A stretch of 64,000 bases of DNA from CAYNVS01 sp964400725 (GCA_964400725.1 CAYNVS010000009.1:1-64000); one strand, 5' to 3'; shown: positions 1 to 8,865, counted from the stretch's first letter. The notes: generated by a model not told the origin, from the sequence alone. Numbers and translations are program-made.

Positions 1-231
1 CTTTACCTGAGGCATCTGTAGCGCCAAAGCCTGAGGACTGGTGGTAAGGTAGCTGGAAAAAAGCGTCGGAGCGTCGCATACGACGCGCAAAACCATCTGA
101 CTTTTATCCTCTTTCTTTTCGACGCTCAACAATTCGCGGTCGTCCGAACGCGCCGCGACTGCGTAAAAGAGAACGCACGCAGCCAATACGATTTCCGCCG
201 CGGTTTCAATTTTTGCCAATTTTATTTTCAA
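1..231 (-). CDS. AMIN-domain protein, N-terminal part (PilQ-like secretin candidate), cut by window edge
   Basis: The minus strand is open from a TTG at 231 to the window edge (77 codons). It begins with a short basic stretch and a hydrophobic segment (AAEIVLAACVLFYAVAA), as in a signal peptide or membrane anchor. After it comes a segment with the pattern of an AMIN domain: LRVVCDAP, then a Pro/Leu-rich strand ending in LQMP. AMIN domains open type IV pilus secretins (PilQ) and some amidases, where they bind peptidoglycan. No ATG is available upstream before an in-frame stop, so TTG is the likely start. AAAG lies 7-10 bases upstream. The rest lies outside the window, so PilQ versus another AMIN protein cannot be decided. 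Confidence 0.55.
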   Translation of the reverse strand, partial: MKIKLAKIETAAEIVLAACVLFYAVAARSDDRELLSVEKKEDKSQMVLRVVCDAPTLFSSYLTTSPQALALQMPQVK

Positions 232-445
232 CGCTAATCTTTCGGCTTTCGCGGGCTTTGGTCAATTTTTGCCCGTAAATCATACAAAAATACAATTTTT
301 ACAATAACATATTATAGCATAATTTAATACAACGCAATTTTATTGATAAATTTCCTTGAAAAAATTTATATAAAAATTGATGCGCTTATGATAGGAATGA
401 GCGCGTCGGCAATAAGACGCGCTTGCGGCTTAGGAATAGGCGTTT

Positions 446-481
446 TTAATGAAAGCGAAAGGGCGGGGACAAACCGCCCTC
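446..481 (-). terminator. Rho-independent terminator of the DUF296 gene
   Basis: Perfect 7-bp arms AGGGCGG (460-466) and CCGCCCT (474-480) lie just past the stop of the 497-934 gene. On the minus strand the stem is followed by TTTCGCTTTC, a broken T-run. Confidence 0.55.
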
Positions 482-496
482 CGCCGTAGTTTTACT

Positions 497-934
497 TTAA
501 AAATTAACGTGAATCGGCCACAAAGCCAAACCGGTCTGTTCGTCCATATAACGTCCCAGAGCCGGCCCTTCCAGCGAAATAATGCTCACCTCCGCCACGA
601 ACACTCTGCATCCATCCAATAAATGCCCCCCGAAAGCCCTGCCGTCTTTATCGGCCAAACTTACGTGAAGATGCGGGAAAGGAACCCCTTCTTTGGTCGA
701 GACGTTGCCGATGCAGCTTAAAATCTCGAAATCTCCAGTGCCTTCCATGCCGAGGTATTTTTTTTGCGCCTGATCGTAATATCCGATGCGAAAAGCGGAA
801 AGGGCGCCTATTATGTTTATTATTCCGGCCTTGATGTTTTCGCCGTAAATGACTTTGTTAATGCCGGAAATCAAATCCTCGCCAGAAGCGATGCGAAACA
901 TATAAACGTCTTTTACGCTGTACTTTGAAAGCAT
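497..934 (-). CDS. PPC/DUF296 domain protein (putative DNA-binding)
   Basis: This 145-residue protein matches the single-domain PPC/DUF296 family. Visible hallmarks are FRIASGEDL near the start, a central GALSAF-type segment, the PHLHVSLAD motif, and GGHLLDG (the conserved His residues that bind metal in structures of this family). The family is known in bacteria and archaea as small trimeric proteins and in plants as part of AT-hook regulators. The precise bacterial role is not established. AAGGAG lies 7-12 bases before the ATG. The gene stands alone, with a terminator after it. Confidence 0.8.
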   Translation of the reverse strand: MLSKYSVKDVYMFRIASGEDLISGINKVIYGENIKAGIINIIGALSAFRIGYYDQAQKKYLGMEGTGDFEILSCIGNVSTKEGVPFPHLHVSLADKDGRAFGGHLLDGCRVFVAEVSIISLEGPALGRYMDEQTGLALWPIHVNF

Positions 935-1211
935 ATTCGGCTCCTTTTTAAAATAGCGTTTGAAAAAACAAATAAGGCATTGCGTTTTTAATGCCCAAAC
1001 TAATTATATAAGGTCTAAGCGCGATAACAAATTTATTCGCGCTGAAAAAAGAGCTCATAAATTGTTAGCGATTGTTCTTTCAGACGTTTATTTGCAAATT
1101 GAAAGAGAGCGAAAAATGACGGCAAACGAAAACAAAAATTGCAGCCGATAAAATCGTCGTCAATGGTCCGCCTTTTTTATTTCGCCCTTCGGCGGTTTGG
1201 CCGCGTTTCGC

Positions 1212-2015
1212 TCAAAACGAATTTTCCTCGCCGGGAAATTTCTTCGCCCGCACTTCGGACGCGTACGCCTCGACCGCGCCGCTTACCGCTTCTTCCAAGT
1301 TCGCGTAACGCTTTAAAAATTTTGGGGCAAAAGTCAAATCCATGCCGAGCATGTCGTTTAAAACAAGCACCTGCCCGTCGCAATCGACGCCCGCCCCAAT
1401 GCCGATTGTTGGAACTTTCACCGCGTCGGTTACGACCTTCGCCAAAGCGGCGGGAACTCCCTCAAGCACCAAGCTGAAAACGCCCGCGTCAACCAGCGAT
1501 TTGGCGTCGGCTTCTATCTGGCGCGCCGCCTCTTCCGTTTTCCCTTGAATGAGAAACCCCCCAAACTTGTTAATCGACTGCGGAGTCAACCCTAAATGAC
1601 CCATTACGGGAATACCGGCGCGCGTTATGGCCGCTATCGCGTCCAAATACGGCCCTTCGAGTTTTACCGCCGCAACGCCGCCCTCTTTCATCATGCGCCC
1701 CGCGTTTATAAGCGCCTGCTCGGTCGAAACCTGATAACTCATAAACGGCATGTCGCCCACTACCATCGGTCTGCGCGCCATCTTGGAAACTATCCTGCAA
1801 TGGTAAATCATCTCCTCGAGCGTTACTTTTAGAGTATTGTCCTCGCCTTGTACGACCATGCCCAGCGAATCGCCTACCAGCAGAACGTCAACCGCGCTCT
1901 TGTCAAGCAGCTTTGCCATTGCGGCGTCGTAACATGTGAGCATTACGATTTTTTCTTTGCGCTCCTTTTTGCGCATTAGCGTATTTACGGTTACCGGTTT
2001 TTTATCAGTCGTCAT
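1212..2015 (-). CDS. panB: 3-methyl-2-oxobutanoate hydroxymethyltransferase
   Basis: PanB adds a hydroxymethyl group from methylene-tetrahydrofolate to alpha-ketoisovalerate, giving ketopantoate, the first committed step of pantothenate synthesis. The 267 residues match the family's usual length. Visible motifs are LTCYDAAMAKL, VLLVGDSLGMVVQG (substrate and metal binding), VGDMPFMSYQ, AVKLEG, VMGHLGLTPQS and the IGIGAGVDCDGQVLVL signature. It lies 31 bp after the DUF444 gene on the same strand. panD is about 3.6 kb upstream on the same strand and coaBC is near 61 kb, while panC is absent from the window. Start chosen at the ATG giving the normal N-terminus. Confidence 0.95.
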   Translation of the reverse strand: MTTDKKPVTVNTLMRKKERKEKIVMLTCYDAAMAKLLDKSAVDVLLVGDSLGMVVQGEDNTLKVTLEEMIYHCRIVSKMARRPMVVGDMPFMSYQVSTEQALINAGRMMKEGGVAAVKLEGPYLDAIAAITRAGIPVMGHLGLTPQSINKFGGFLIQGKTEEAARQIEADAKSLVDAGVFSLVLEGVPAALAKVVTDAVKVPTIGIGAGVDCDGQVLVLNDMLGMDLTFAPKFLKRYANLEEAVSGAVEAYASEVRAKKFPGEENSF

Positions 2016-2046
2016 TGAATTATCCTTTAATTCGTCGATTTGTTCG

Positions 2047-3156
2047 TCATTTTCCCTGCCCTAAGAACGTTTTTATGGAATCGAGAATCGCTTCTTTAGA
2101 CGGTATGTCGGATAGAACAAGGTTATCCGCGTCCTTTATTCCGTCGCGCAGGTCGTTAAGGTACTGGCCGGATCCGAAGAAACTTTTTACTTGACCGTAA
2201 CCGACCATGTTGACTCGCTTCAATATTTGTTCCTGAAGCATCGCAATGCACTTCTTCGTATCGTCCGCGCTCCAATTGTCGCCGTCCGAGAACTGGAACA
2301 GATAAACGTTCCAATCCGTCAAAGGGTACTCCTCGTCCAGTATTTTAAGCGCGAGCTCGTAAGCGGAAGAAATAAGCGTGCCTCCGGATTCCTTTGTATG
2401 ATAGAAAGTCTCTTCGTCCACTTCGCGAGCCTTGGCGTCGTGAATGATATACCGGCGATCGACGCCGCGGTAATTGTATTTAATCCAAGTATCAATCCAA
2501 AACGCTTCGAGACGCACTATTTCCTTCTGCTCTTCTCCCATGCTGCCGGAAACGTCCATAATGTAAATAATAACCGCGTTGTACTGCGGCTGCGGCACCT
2601 GCTTAAAAAAGCGGAATATCTTATCTTCCTTAATGGGAACTATTATAGGGTTGTCGAAGTTGTACGAGCCGGACGCCGCCTGCCGCTTGAGAGCCTGCTT
2701 AAAGGTGCGCTTGAAGTGCTTTAACGATTCGGGGCCGGTTTTGCGCACGCTGGAATATTTGTAATGCGGCGCGTTTACCTTGTCCATTCCCTTGGGCTGT
2801 ATGAGCGGCAGCTTAAGCTCCTCGCCCAATATTTCCGCCAATTCCTGATAAGTTACGTCCGTCTCGACGGTATGCTCGCCGGGGTCGCTTCCGGCTTTCC
2901 CGCTTCCGCTCCCCTTCTGGCCGTCCTTGCCTACTCCGTCGCCGACATCCCCTTCTCCCTGTCCGGTTCCGCCGTCTCCTTTGCCGCCGAATTTGAACTT
3001 GGGAATTTCGATTTGCGGCAGCGGCACGCGCACGGAGTCCTTTCCCTGCCGGCCTATCATCTCTCCCCGCGTAATATAATCCTTCAAATTCTTGCGAATC
3101 GTCCCTCGGACTATTTCCTTGAACCTCGAATAATCGCGTTCGATGTAGGTCGGCAT
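2047..3156 (-). CDS. DUF444 family protein (YhbH/YeaH-like) with VWA domain
   Basis: This 369-residue protein has the DUF444 layout. It opens with a basic N-terminus (ERDYSRFKEIVRGTIRKNL), followed by a Gly/Asp-rich flexible stretch at about residues 57-95. A von Willebrand A-type domain follows, with the MIDAS motif DVSGS at 201-205 and a later GGT and FQFSDGDNW. DUF444 proteins usually accompany the PrkA kinase and SpoVR in stress or sporulation clusters. Neither partner is seen here. Instead the gene follows a DciA-like gene and an EpmA-like gene on the same strand and precedes panB. Confidence 0.88.
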   Translation of the reverse strand: MPTYIERDYSRFKEIVRGTIRKNLKDYITRGEMIGRQGKDSVRVPLPQIEIPKFKFGGKGDGGTGQGEGDVGDGVGKDGQKGSGSGKAGSDPGEHTVETDVTYQELAEILGEELKLPLIQPKGMDKVNAPHYKYSSVRKTGPESLKHFKRTFKQALKRQAASGSYNFDNPIIVPIKEDKIFRFFKQVPQPQYNAVIIYIMDVSGSMGEEQKEIVRLEAFWIDTWIKYNYRGVDRRYIIHDAKAREVDEETFYHTKESGGTLISSAYELALKILDEEYPLTDWNVYLFQFSDGDNWSADDTKKCIAMLQEQILKRVNMVGYGQVKSFFGSGQYLNDLRDGIKDADNLVLSDIPSKEAILDSIKTFLGQGK

Positions 3157-3196
3157 GAGAGTCCTCCGGCTACGCGCAAAGAGCTGTGCGCGGCGG

Positions 3197-3715
3197 TCAA
3201 ACGATTTTCGTCAAATCTGACAGAACTACTTTATAAAAAACTTCTCGCAGCTGCGGGTCGTCGATTTTATCCGCAAGCTCTTGGGCAAAAGCCTTTTCCT
3301 CTTGGGTCGGCTCGCGCAAAACCTCGCGTTTCGTCAAGGGCTCGGCTTGAAACAAAGGGTTAGGAGGCGTTTCGGCTTTGGCTTTTTCCGCGGGCATGGA
3401 GCCCCATACGAAGCGGACGTCTTTTATTTTCAGCTTAACGGCCTCGTTTATTTTTTTTATGTAATCCTCTTTGAAGTGGTTAAGCTCTTGCATCCAAACC
3501 GCGTCTGATACTATTACGACGAGTGTTCCGCTTTTGTAGGAAAGGGGAAAGGCGCGTTTGCTCATTCTTTCGCCCAACAGCTCGCTCCATCGGTACCAAA
3601 TTTCGTAATGACGGCAGTTTTTTTCAAAATTGTGCCGCTTGACGTACGCCCGAACCTGTCCGCTCAGCTCGACCGGACGCCTTACCCTTTCGTCCTTTCG
3701 ATCGGGCAAGGGCAT
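3197..3715 (-). CDS. DUF721/DciA-like protein
   Basis: The central part (about residues 35-115) resembles the DUF721 domain: an aromatic-rich WYRWSELLGERMSKRAFPLSYKSGTLVV segment, then VSDAVWMQELNHFKEDYIKKIN. In DciA proteins this domain helps load the replicative helicase DnaB, but DUF721 is broader than that function. The 172 residues include a charged C-terminal tail (about 120-172) with no clear fold. Its start abuts the stop of the EpmA-like gene with no gap, so the two are probably co-transcribed. Function is inferred from the domain only. Confidence 0.72.
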   Translation of the reverse strand: MPLPDRKDERVRRPVELSGQVRAYVKRHNFEKNCRHYEIWYRWSELLGERMSKRAFPLSYKSGTLVVIVSDAVWMQELNHFKEDYIKKINEAVKLKIKDVRFVWGSMPAEKAKAETPPNPLFQAEPLTKREVLREPTQEEKAFAQELADKIDDPQLREVFYKVVLSDLTKIV

Positions 3716-4774
3716 TTATTTCTCTCTTTGAGTTCGGTAAAAGGCCAAGACGTCCTGAATGGAAGAAGCGCCGCATAGGAGCATGACGAGCCTGTCCACG
3801 CCCATAGCTATTCCAGCCGATTTCGGCATTCCTCGGCGCAGAGCCTCGTGAAAGCGTTCGTCCTGAGGAAGCGTCTCCATCCCTTTAACCGCTCTTTTTT
3901 CAATCAGCCCGCGCTCGGCGTCTTCTTGCGCCTCCGGGTCGGTTATTTCGTAAAAAGCATTGGCAAGCTCTACGCCGCAAATGTACAGCTCAAAGCGAGT
4001 AGAAAAAAGCGGGTCGCGCTCGTCGGGCTTAGAATACGCGGACATGAAATACGGATAACCGCTTACGAAGACAGGTCTGTCGAAACCGAGTTTAGGCTCG
4101 AATTCCGTGAGAAAAATTTTATAAAAAACAGACTCGAAGTCTTCGCTCTCGCCGACGTAATCGAAACCGGCCGCTCGCGCTCGCCTCGCCAGCTCGGATT
4201 CGTCGCCTCTTTTGCAGGCCGCAACCGCCTCGCGAAAGTCGATTTTTACCTTTGCGAATAAATCGGCAAAGGTCGTCTTCAACCACGGTCGAACCAGATC
4301 GCATTCGCCCCCGCCGAATTTGATTTTACAACCGCATTCCGACTGGTCGGCCGCGTAATTAATCATTTCTTCGCAATCGCGCATTATATCTCGTTCGTCG
4401 CAGCCGGCGCGGTACCATTCGAGCATGAGGAATTCCGGCTCGTGAAGCTCGCTTCCTTCCGCGTTTCGGAAGCATACGCCAAGATCGTAAATTTTCTCGT
4501 ATCCCGCGCATAAAAGTTTTTTCATCGAAAATTCGGGAGAGGTCGGAAGATAGACCTTGGCGGGATCGCCTTCGCCCCGCGGCGGAATAAGAGTCGTGGA
4601 AAAAACTTCGAGGTTGTCTTCCAAACCCGGCGAATCAACCAGCCTTGGAGCGTGAAACTCCGTAAAACCTTCCCAGTCGAACCATCGCCGCGCGCAGGAG
4701 ATAATTCGCGCCCGCTTTTGCAAAAGCTCCTTCTTCGAGGCTAGCTCCGCAAGCCAGTCGTGGTTTTTATTCAT
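3716..4774 (-). CDS. epmA: EF-P--(R)-beta-lysine ligase-like, class II LysRS-type enzyme
   Basis: This 352-residue protein has the catalytic core of class II lysyl-tRNA synthetases without the N-terminal anticodon-binding domain, as in EpmA/PoxA/GenX. Motif 1 is FHAPRLVDSPG. Motif 2 is around YDLGVCFRNAEGSELHEPEFLMLEW. Motif 3 is GIAMGVDRLVMLLCG near the C-terminus. EpmA attaches beta-lysine to a lysine of elongation factor P. Its usual partners, efp and epmB, are not in the window. It is slightly longer than E. coli EpmA (about 325 residues). It lies directly before the DciA-like gene. Confidence 0.85.
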   Translation of the reverse strand: MNKNHDWLAELASKKELLQKRARIISCARRWFDWEGFTEFHAPRLVDSPGLEDNLEVFSTTLIPPRGEGDPAKVYLPTSPEFSMKKLLCAGYEKIYDLGVCFRNAEGSELHEPEFLMLEWYRAGCDERDIMRDCEEMINYAADQSECGCKIKFGGGECDLVRPWLKTTFADLFAKVKIDFREAVAACKRGDESELARRARAAGFDYVGESEDFESVFYKIFLTEFEPKLGFDRPVFVSGYPYFMSAYSKPDERDPLFSTRFELYICGVELANAFYEITDPEAQEDAERGLIEKRAVKGMETLPQDERFHEALRRGMPKSAGIAMGVDRLVMLLCGASSIQDVLAFYRTQREK

Positions 4775-4811
4775 AATTGTTCAGCCGAAGCCAAATTCAA
4801 TATGATTCTAT

Positions 4812-5570
4812 TCAGTTCGCTTCCGGTTCTTCCGGCCCGTTGTTTGAATTGCGCTGCAACTGCTGCGTTTTTGTAAAGTTCGTCGAAAACATCGACGGGT
4901 CTTGGGCTGCGTTGGCAACCTGATCGTCTCCTTTGGCGATTATCTGCATCAGTCTGCGCAGTTCGTCTTTGTGTTTGCGCGAGTCGAAGAGCAGCTTTAA
5001 CCCCATGCCTTTTGCTGGCGATTCTTTCGCCGCCCAACGGACTTCTCCTTCGAGAACCCACGGACGCGGACGCTTTGGACGATACATAAAAAAAACGAGG
5101 TTCGTTCCGACTGGAAGCGGATTGTCGGTTTCTATGAAACAACCCGATTCGCTGATGTTTTTTATTGGCGCCGTGATGATTTTCTTCTCGAATAGGTACT
5201 CGGAAAGATAATTGACGGGATAACGGACTTCGGTTCTTTCGTCCTGAAGTTTTAGGGGGTCGTTCTCGGCGGCGCTTAGCTTCAAAAGCCTTAGTATTTC
5301 CTTTAAAACCGGAATATATTCTTTTTGAAAAGCTAAACCTACTCCTTCGGGCAAATCGTCCCTTCCGGGAGGCTTTGCCTTGCGCCAAATCACTTTCGCC
5401 CCGAGTTTGAAGTTTTCTTTAATCCCGACAAACTTAACGTTAAGCTCGACTTCTTCGTTAAGCTCCACCCGCTCGGCGCTCGACCACAGATAGCCGCCGT
5501 CCAACACTTCCGGAAGCAGCCGCTTCAGGAAGTCCTCCTTGTTCCAAAATCTCAAATTGGCGCTTTTCAA
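4812..5570 (-). CDS. Tandem PilZ-domain protein
   Basis: The protein has 252 residues and two PilZ-like halves. The first (about 25-90) lacks the ligand motif but has the fold pattern ELNVKFVGI...AKVIWRK...GVGLAF. The second (about 115-215) is a normal PilZ domain, with RTEVR (the RxxxR motif) and NISESGCFIET (the (D/N)xSxxG motif) that bind cyclic di-GMP, then GEVRWAA and GMGLKL. The C-terminus is Asn/Gln-rich and probably unstructured. Proteins of this kind act as c-di-GMP effectors for motility or surface structures. The target is not indicated by the neighbours. Confidence 0.82.
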   Translation of the reverse strand: MKSANLRFWNKEDFLKRLLPEVLDGGYLWSSAERVELNEEVELNVKFVGIKENFKLGAKVIWRKAKPPGRDDLPEGVGLAFQKEYIPVLKEILRLLKLSAAENDPLKLQDERTEVRYPVNYLSEYLFEKKIITAPIKNISESGCFIETDNPLPVGTNLVFFMYRPKRPRPWVLEGEVRWAAKESPAKGMGLKLLFDSRKHKDELRRLMQIIAKGDDQVANAAQDPSMFSTNFTKTQQLQRNSNNGPEEPEAN

Positions 5571-5597
5571 CTCTTACCGTAACCTTCCAATGATGTA

Positions 5598-5981
5598 TTA
5601 AGCTAATCGCGGTCCGGCGATTTCTTTGCGCGTCGGCATAGGTTCGTTTTTAGAGTTCACGAACACGAGCTTGGGCTCGTGCGAGTCCGCTTCCGACTCG
5701 TCAAGCTCGCACTGCGAAGCGATGATTACAAGATCGCCCGGCGTAACCAAACGAGCCGCCGCGCCGTTTATGCTGATTACTCCGCTTCCTTCTTCTCCCG
5801 GAAGGGCGTAAGTCTCAAGCCGCGCGCCGTTGGTTACGTCCCAAATATGCACCCATTCGTAAGGCTTAATGTCCGAAAGCTGCAAAAGCCTTTCGTCTAT
5901 CGTAACGCTTCCCTCGTAATTTACGTCAGCGTGCGTTACGACCGCCCGATGAATTTTAGATTTGAGCATCCGAAGTCTCAT
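5598..5981 (-). CDS. panD: Aspartate 1-decarboxylase
   Basis: PanD makes beta-alanine from aspartate for pantothenate synthesis. The 127 residues match the family. KSKIHRAVVTHADVNYEGSVTID contains the Gly-Ser pair at which the proenzyme cleaves itself to form the pyruvoyl group. YALPGEEGSGVISINGAAARL and GDLVIIASQCELDE are the conserved core and C-terminal segments. A strong AGGAGA ribosome site precedes the ATG. It lies 27 bp before the PilZ gene on the same strand. Confidence 0.95.
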   Translation of the reverse strand: MRLRMLKSKIHRAVVTHADVNYEGSVTIDERLLQLSDIKPYEWVHIWDVTNGARLETYALPGEEGSGVISINGAAARLVTPGDLVIIASQCELDESEADSHEPKLVFVNSKNEPMPTRKEIAGPRLA

Positions 5982-6223
5982 CCGATAATCTCCTCTCGTA
6001 ATTTGTTTTTTCCAGCGCTCATCTAATATCGGGGATTACTGTCGAGGTCCGGCTGGCCCTTTTTGGGCGTTTCCCGTTTTACAAACGGCTCGTCTCGGTC
6101 CTGCAATGGATCCCAGCAAGCTCTTCATACTATAACGGATATAAGCCGTTTTTGTCAAATCGCTTTGAGAGAGTTTATTGGGTTTATTTTAATTTTAGGA
6201 AGGAGATTAAGGCGAAGATTGCG

Positions 6224-7231
6224 TCAATCTTCGTTGGAGCCCTTCGAGTCTTCGATTTCAGGGTGGCTGAGCTCTTTCCAGCTAAGCCGTAACATAGCCA
6301 TAAATACCCAGCCTAGAATTATAACGGGGAAGATTTGCGTGGCGTGAAGTATTACAGAGTAAAGCAGCGCGGTGCTTTCTTCTACTTGGCCGAAGCTTAC
6401 GAGCGCCTGCGAGCACGCGACTTGAAAAACCAGCGCGTTGGCCGGAAGAGCCGGAACCATCGAGCTTAAATTAACGAAAACGAGCGCGAAAATCAAAACA
6501 TCGAAAGTTACGCGTATGTTAGGCAGCGCCAGCTCGAAAATGTAGTACAAAGAAAGCTCGCAGCCCCATACGAAGAGAGAAAGAGCCATGACTTTCGCGA
6601 ACTTAGCCGGTTCGTGAAGAAGCGCAAGACCTAGCACGAACCTTTTAAGCACAAGCAATATTCTGTCCCGCAGCGGTTTTGGGAGAAAAAAAATCATTTT
6701 CGCAGCGAAGCTGAGCGCGGAGTCTTTTTTATACGTCAGCGCGAGCAGAAACGCGAAACCGGCGCCGAAAATAAGCGAGGAAACCCATGCGACGTGAATC
6801 AGTTTGGAGTATTTAAGACCGGTTACCGCCAGCGTCGCAACCAGCAGCAAGACTATCGTCAGCCCGTCGAAAATGCGCTCAAGCACAATGGACGCGAACA
6901 TCGCCGAACGGCTTGCGTCCTCTCCTTTGCCCGTAACGTAAGCGCGGACGACTTCGCCGAGCCTCGCCGGAAGAAGATTGTTCGTCATAAAACCTAACGT
7001 TACATATTTAAAAAGCCGAGAGAGAGGTATAGGCTTTATAGAGGAAATCATAACCTGCCAGCGCAGGCTGCGAAAAGCGATGGACGCCAGATACATCATA
7101 ACGGCCGGGACGAACCACGCCGGGTTCATGCTTTTAATCGCATTGAACAGATCGGCGAAGTTGAAATGTCTGCCGAGAATATAAACGCAGACAAGGCTCA
7201 CCGCTAAAATTATTAGGTATCTGTATTTCAT
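6224..7231 (-). CDS. Lysylphosphatidylglycerol synthase TM-region / UPF0104 family membrane protein
   Basis: This integral membrane protein has 335 residues and about eight hydrophobic segments. The family marks are visible: FRSLRWQVMI, then GFMTNNLLPARLGEVVRAYVTGK and SIVLERIFDGLTIVLLL, followed by a late NLSSMVPALPANALVFQVACSQAL segment. Members include the flippase half of MprF and the AglD-like proteins, which move lipids or lipid-linked sugars across membranes. The substrate here is unknown. The gene stands between eno and panD with gaps on both sides. Confidence 0.85.
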   Translation of the reverse strand: MKYRYLIILAVSLVCVYILGRHFNFADLFNAIKSMNPAWFVPAVMMYLASIAFRSLRWQVMISSIKPIPLSRLFKYVTLGFMTNNLLPARLGEVVRAYVTGKGEDASRSAMFASIVLERIFDGLTIVLLLVATLAVTGLKYSKLIHVAWVSSLIFGAGFAFLLALTYKKDSALSFAAKMIFFLPKPLRDRILLVLKRFVLGLALLHEPAKFAKVMALSLFVWGCELSLYYIFELALPNIRVTFDVLIFALVFVNLSSMVPALPANALVFQVACSQALVSFGQVEESTALLYSVILHATQIFPVIILGWVFMAMLRLSWKELSHPEIEDSKGSNED

Positions 7232-7266
7232 CGCCGCAAGCCGCGGACGTCCGGTTTCCGAGGATG

Positions 7267-7305
7267 CAAAAACAAGGCGGCAAGGATTTTCCCTGCCGCC
7301 TTATC
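7267..7305 (-). terminator. Terminator after eno
   Basis: Arms AAGGCGGCAAGG (7274-7285) and the near-complement CCCTGCCGCCTT (7291-7302) form a stem followed, on the minus strand, by GTTTTTGC. This places the end of the rpoZ-eno transcript just past the eno stop. Confidence 0.8.
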
Positions 7306-7330
7306 GTTTGGTTAAAGCGAAAGTATCAAG

Positions 7331-8626
7331 TTATCTCGCAAGCGTTCCGCGTCCGGCGTAAACGGCCGCGTCTCCTAGCTCCTCCTCGATGCGGAGAAGC
7401 TGATTGTATTTGGCGATGCGTTCCGAGCGGCACGGCGCGCCGGTTTTAATTTGTCCGGCGTTTGTAGCGACGGAGAAATCGGCGATGAAGGAGTCTTCGG
7501 TCTCGCCGCTGCGGTGGCTTACGACGTTGCGGTACGAGTGGCGGGCTGCCAAAGCCATTGTATCCAGCGTTTCGGTTACGCTGCCAATTTGATTAAGTTT
7601 GATGAGAATAGAGTTGGCAATGTTCCGCTCGATGCCCATTTTAAGGCGCTGAGCGTTGGTTACGAAAATATCGTCTCCGACGATTTGAATAAGTCCGCCG
7701 AGCTCTTTGGTCATAAGGCGCCATCCGTCCCAATCGTCTTCGGCTAAGCCGTCTTCGATGGAAATGATGGGATACTTTTTAATCCACTCTTTATAAACGC
7801 CGATAAGATCTTCGCTCTTCAGACGCTCTTGCGTGGACCATTTAAGGAAGTATTCCTTCTTTTCGACGTCGTAAAATTCGCTGGCGGCCGGATCGAGAGC
7901 GATAGCGATTTCGTCGCCGGGCTTGTAGCCCGCGTCGGAGATGGCTTTCATTATGTAGTCAACCGCCTCTTCGTTGCTGCCGAGCATCGGGGCGAAGCCG
8001 CCTTCGTCGCCCACGCCGCAAGCGAGATTCTTTTTCTTTAATATGGAAGCAAGCTTCTGATAAACTTCCGCCGCCATGCGCAAACCTTCGCGGAAAGTCT
8101 TCGCGCCGACCGGAAGAATCATAAACTCTTGAAAGTCAACGCTGTTTTCCGCGTGCGCTCCGCCGTTGAGAATGTTCAACATCGGAACGGGGATTACGTG
8201 AGCGTTCACTCCGCCGATATAGCGGTAAAGCGGAACGTCGAGGATAGCCGCGGCTGCGCGGGCGTTGGCCATGCTTACGGCCAATATCGCGTTGGCTCCC
8301 AAATGTTCCTTGCTGGCGGTGCCGTCGGTTTGGTTGAGAACCGCGTCAAGTCCGCGCTGATCCAAGCAGTCCAGCCCGATGACGGCTCCGGCGATGATTT
8401 CGTTGACGTTGTTGACCGCGTTGAGAACGCCTTTGCCGTCGAAGCGGCTTTTGTCGTTGTCTCGCAGTTCAAGCGCTTCGTGCTTGCCCGTAGAGGCGCC
8501 GGACGGAACAATGGCTCTGCCGGTAATCGCGCCGCCTTCCACCGCGACGACGACCTCGGCTTCGACCGTCGGTTTGCCCCTTGAATCCAGAACTTCCCGT
8601 GCAAATACGTCGATAATTTCGCTCAT
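7331..8626 (-). CDS. eno: Enolase
   Basis: Enolase converts 2-phosphoglycerate to phosphoenolpyruvate in glycolysis. The 431 residues are the normal length when the start is placed at the ATG whose N-terminus is MSEIIDVFAREVLDSRG. An AGAAGGAGAT ribosome site precedes it. The reading frame is open about 72 codons further upstream, but that part overlaps rpoZ. Motifs seen: SGASTGKHEALELRD, GANAILAVSMA, LNGGAHAENSVDFQEFMI, CGVGDEGGFAP, SIEDGLAEDDWDGW, VGDDIFVTN, NSILIKLNQIGSVTET, SHRSGETEDSFIADF. The start overlaps the rpoZ stop (ATGA), which suggests translational coupling. Confidence 0.97.
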   Translation of the reverse strand: MSEIIDVFAREVLDSRGKPTVEAEVVVAVEGGAITGRAIVPSGASTGKHEALELRDNDKSRFDGKGVLNAVNNVNEIIAGAVIGLDCLDQRGLDAVLNQTDGTASKEHLGANAILAVSMANARAAAAILDVPLYRYIGGVNAHVIPVPMLNILNGGAHAENSVDFQEFMILPVGAKTFREGLRMAAEVYQKLASILKKKNLACGVGDEGGFAPMLGSNEEAVDYIMKAISDAGYKPGDEIAIALDPAASEFYDVEKKEYFLKWSTQERLKSEDLIGVYKEWIKKYPIISIEDGLAEDDWDGWRLMTKELGGLIQIVGDDIFVTNAQRLKMGIERNIANSILIKLNQIGSVTETLDTMALAARHSYRNVVSHRSGETEDSFIADFSVATNAGQIKTGAPCRSERIAKYNQLLRIEEELGDAAVYAGRGTLAR

Positions 8627-8865
8627 CTGTATCTCCTTCTTCTGCGGCGAATCGGACGGCGGCGCTGATAGCGGCGCTCGTCCACCAGTTCGATGTTTCC
8701 TTGAGCTATTTCGCGCAGCGCCACTATGGGAGGCTTGTTTTTGACGTTTCCGACCGTGGTCGAATCGCCGGCAAGAAGCTGCCTGCACCTTTTGGCCGCC
8801 GCGTGAATTAGCGCAAACCTGTTGTCGATTTTTTCGAGACAATCTTCAATCGTAACTCGCGCCAT
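8623..8865 (-). CDS. rpoZ: RNA polymerase omega subunit
   Basis: This small protein of 80 residues starts MARVTIEDCLEKIDNRFALIHAAAKRCRQL, the typical omega N-terminus. It continues with KPPIVALREIAQGNI, the second conserved block. Omega helps assemble RNA polymerase. The tail is very Arg-rich, which is unusual in its density and partly follows from the overlap with the eno ribosome site. The ATG at 8865 is preferred over a GTG two codons upstream because an AGGTG site is then well placed. The last four bases overlap eno. Confidence 0.9.
   Translation of the reverse strand: MARVTIEDCLEKIDNRFALIHAAAKRCRQLLAGDSTTVGNVKNKPPIVALREIAQGNIELVDERRYQRRRPIRRRRRRYR

Noticed and set aside
401..422. Inverted repeat GCGCGTC/GACGCGC as a terminator
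   Set aside because: No T-run on either strand, and a better terminator for the only nearby gene lies at 446-481.
960..1151. 63-codon plus-strand frame
   Set aside because: No ribosome site, no recognisable sequence, and AT-rich intergenic DNA.
4771..5388. 205-codon minus-strand frame overlapping the PilZ gene
   Set aside because: Arg/Ser-rich out-of-frame reading of the PilZ gene.
8627..8842. 72-codon N-terminal extension of enolase
   Set aside because: It overlaps rpoZ in another frame and is Arg/Ser-rich. The inner ATG has a strong ribosome site and the normal enolase start.
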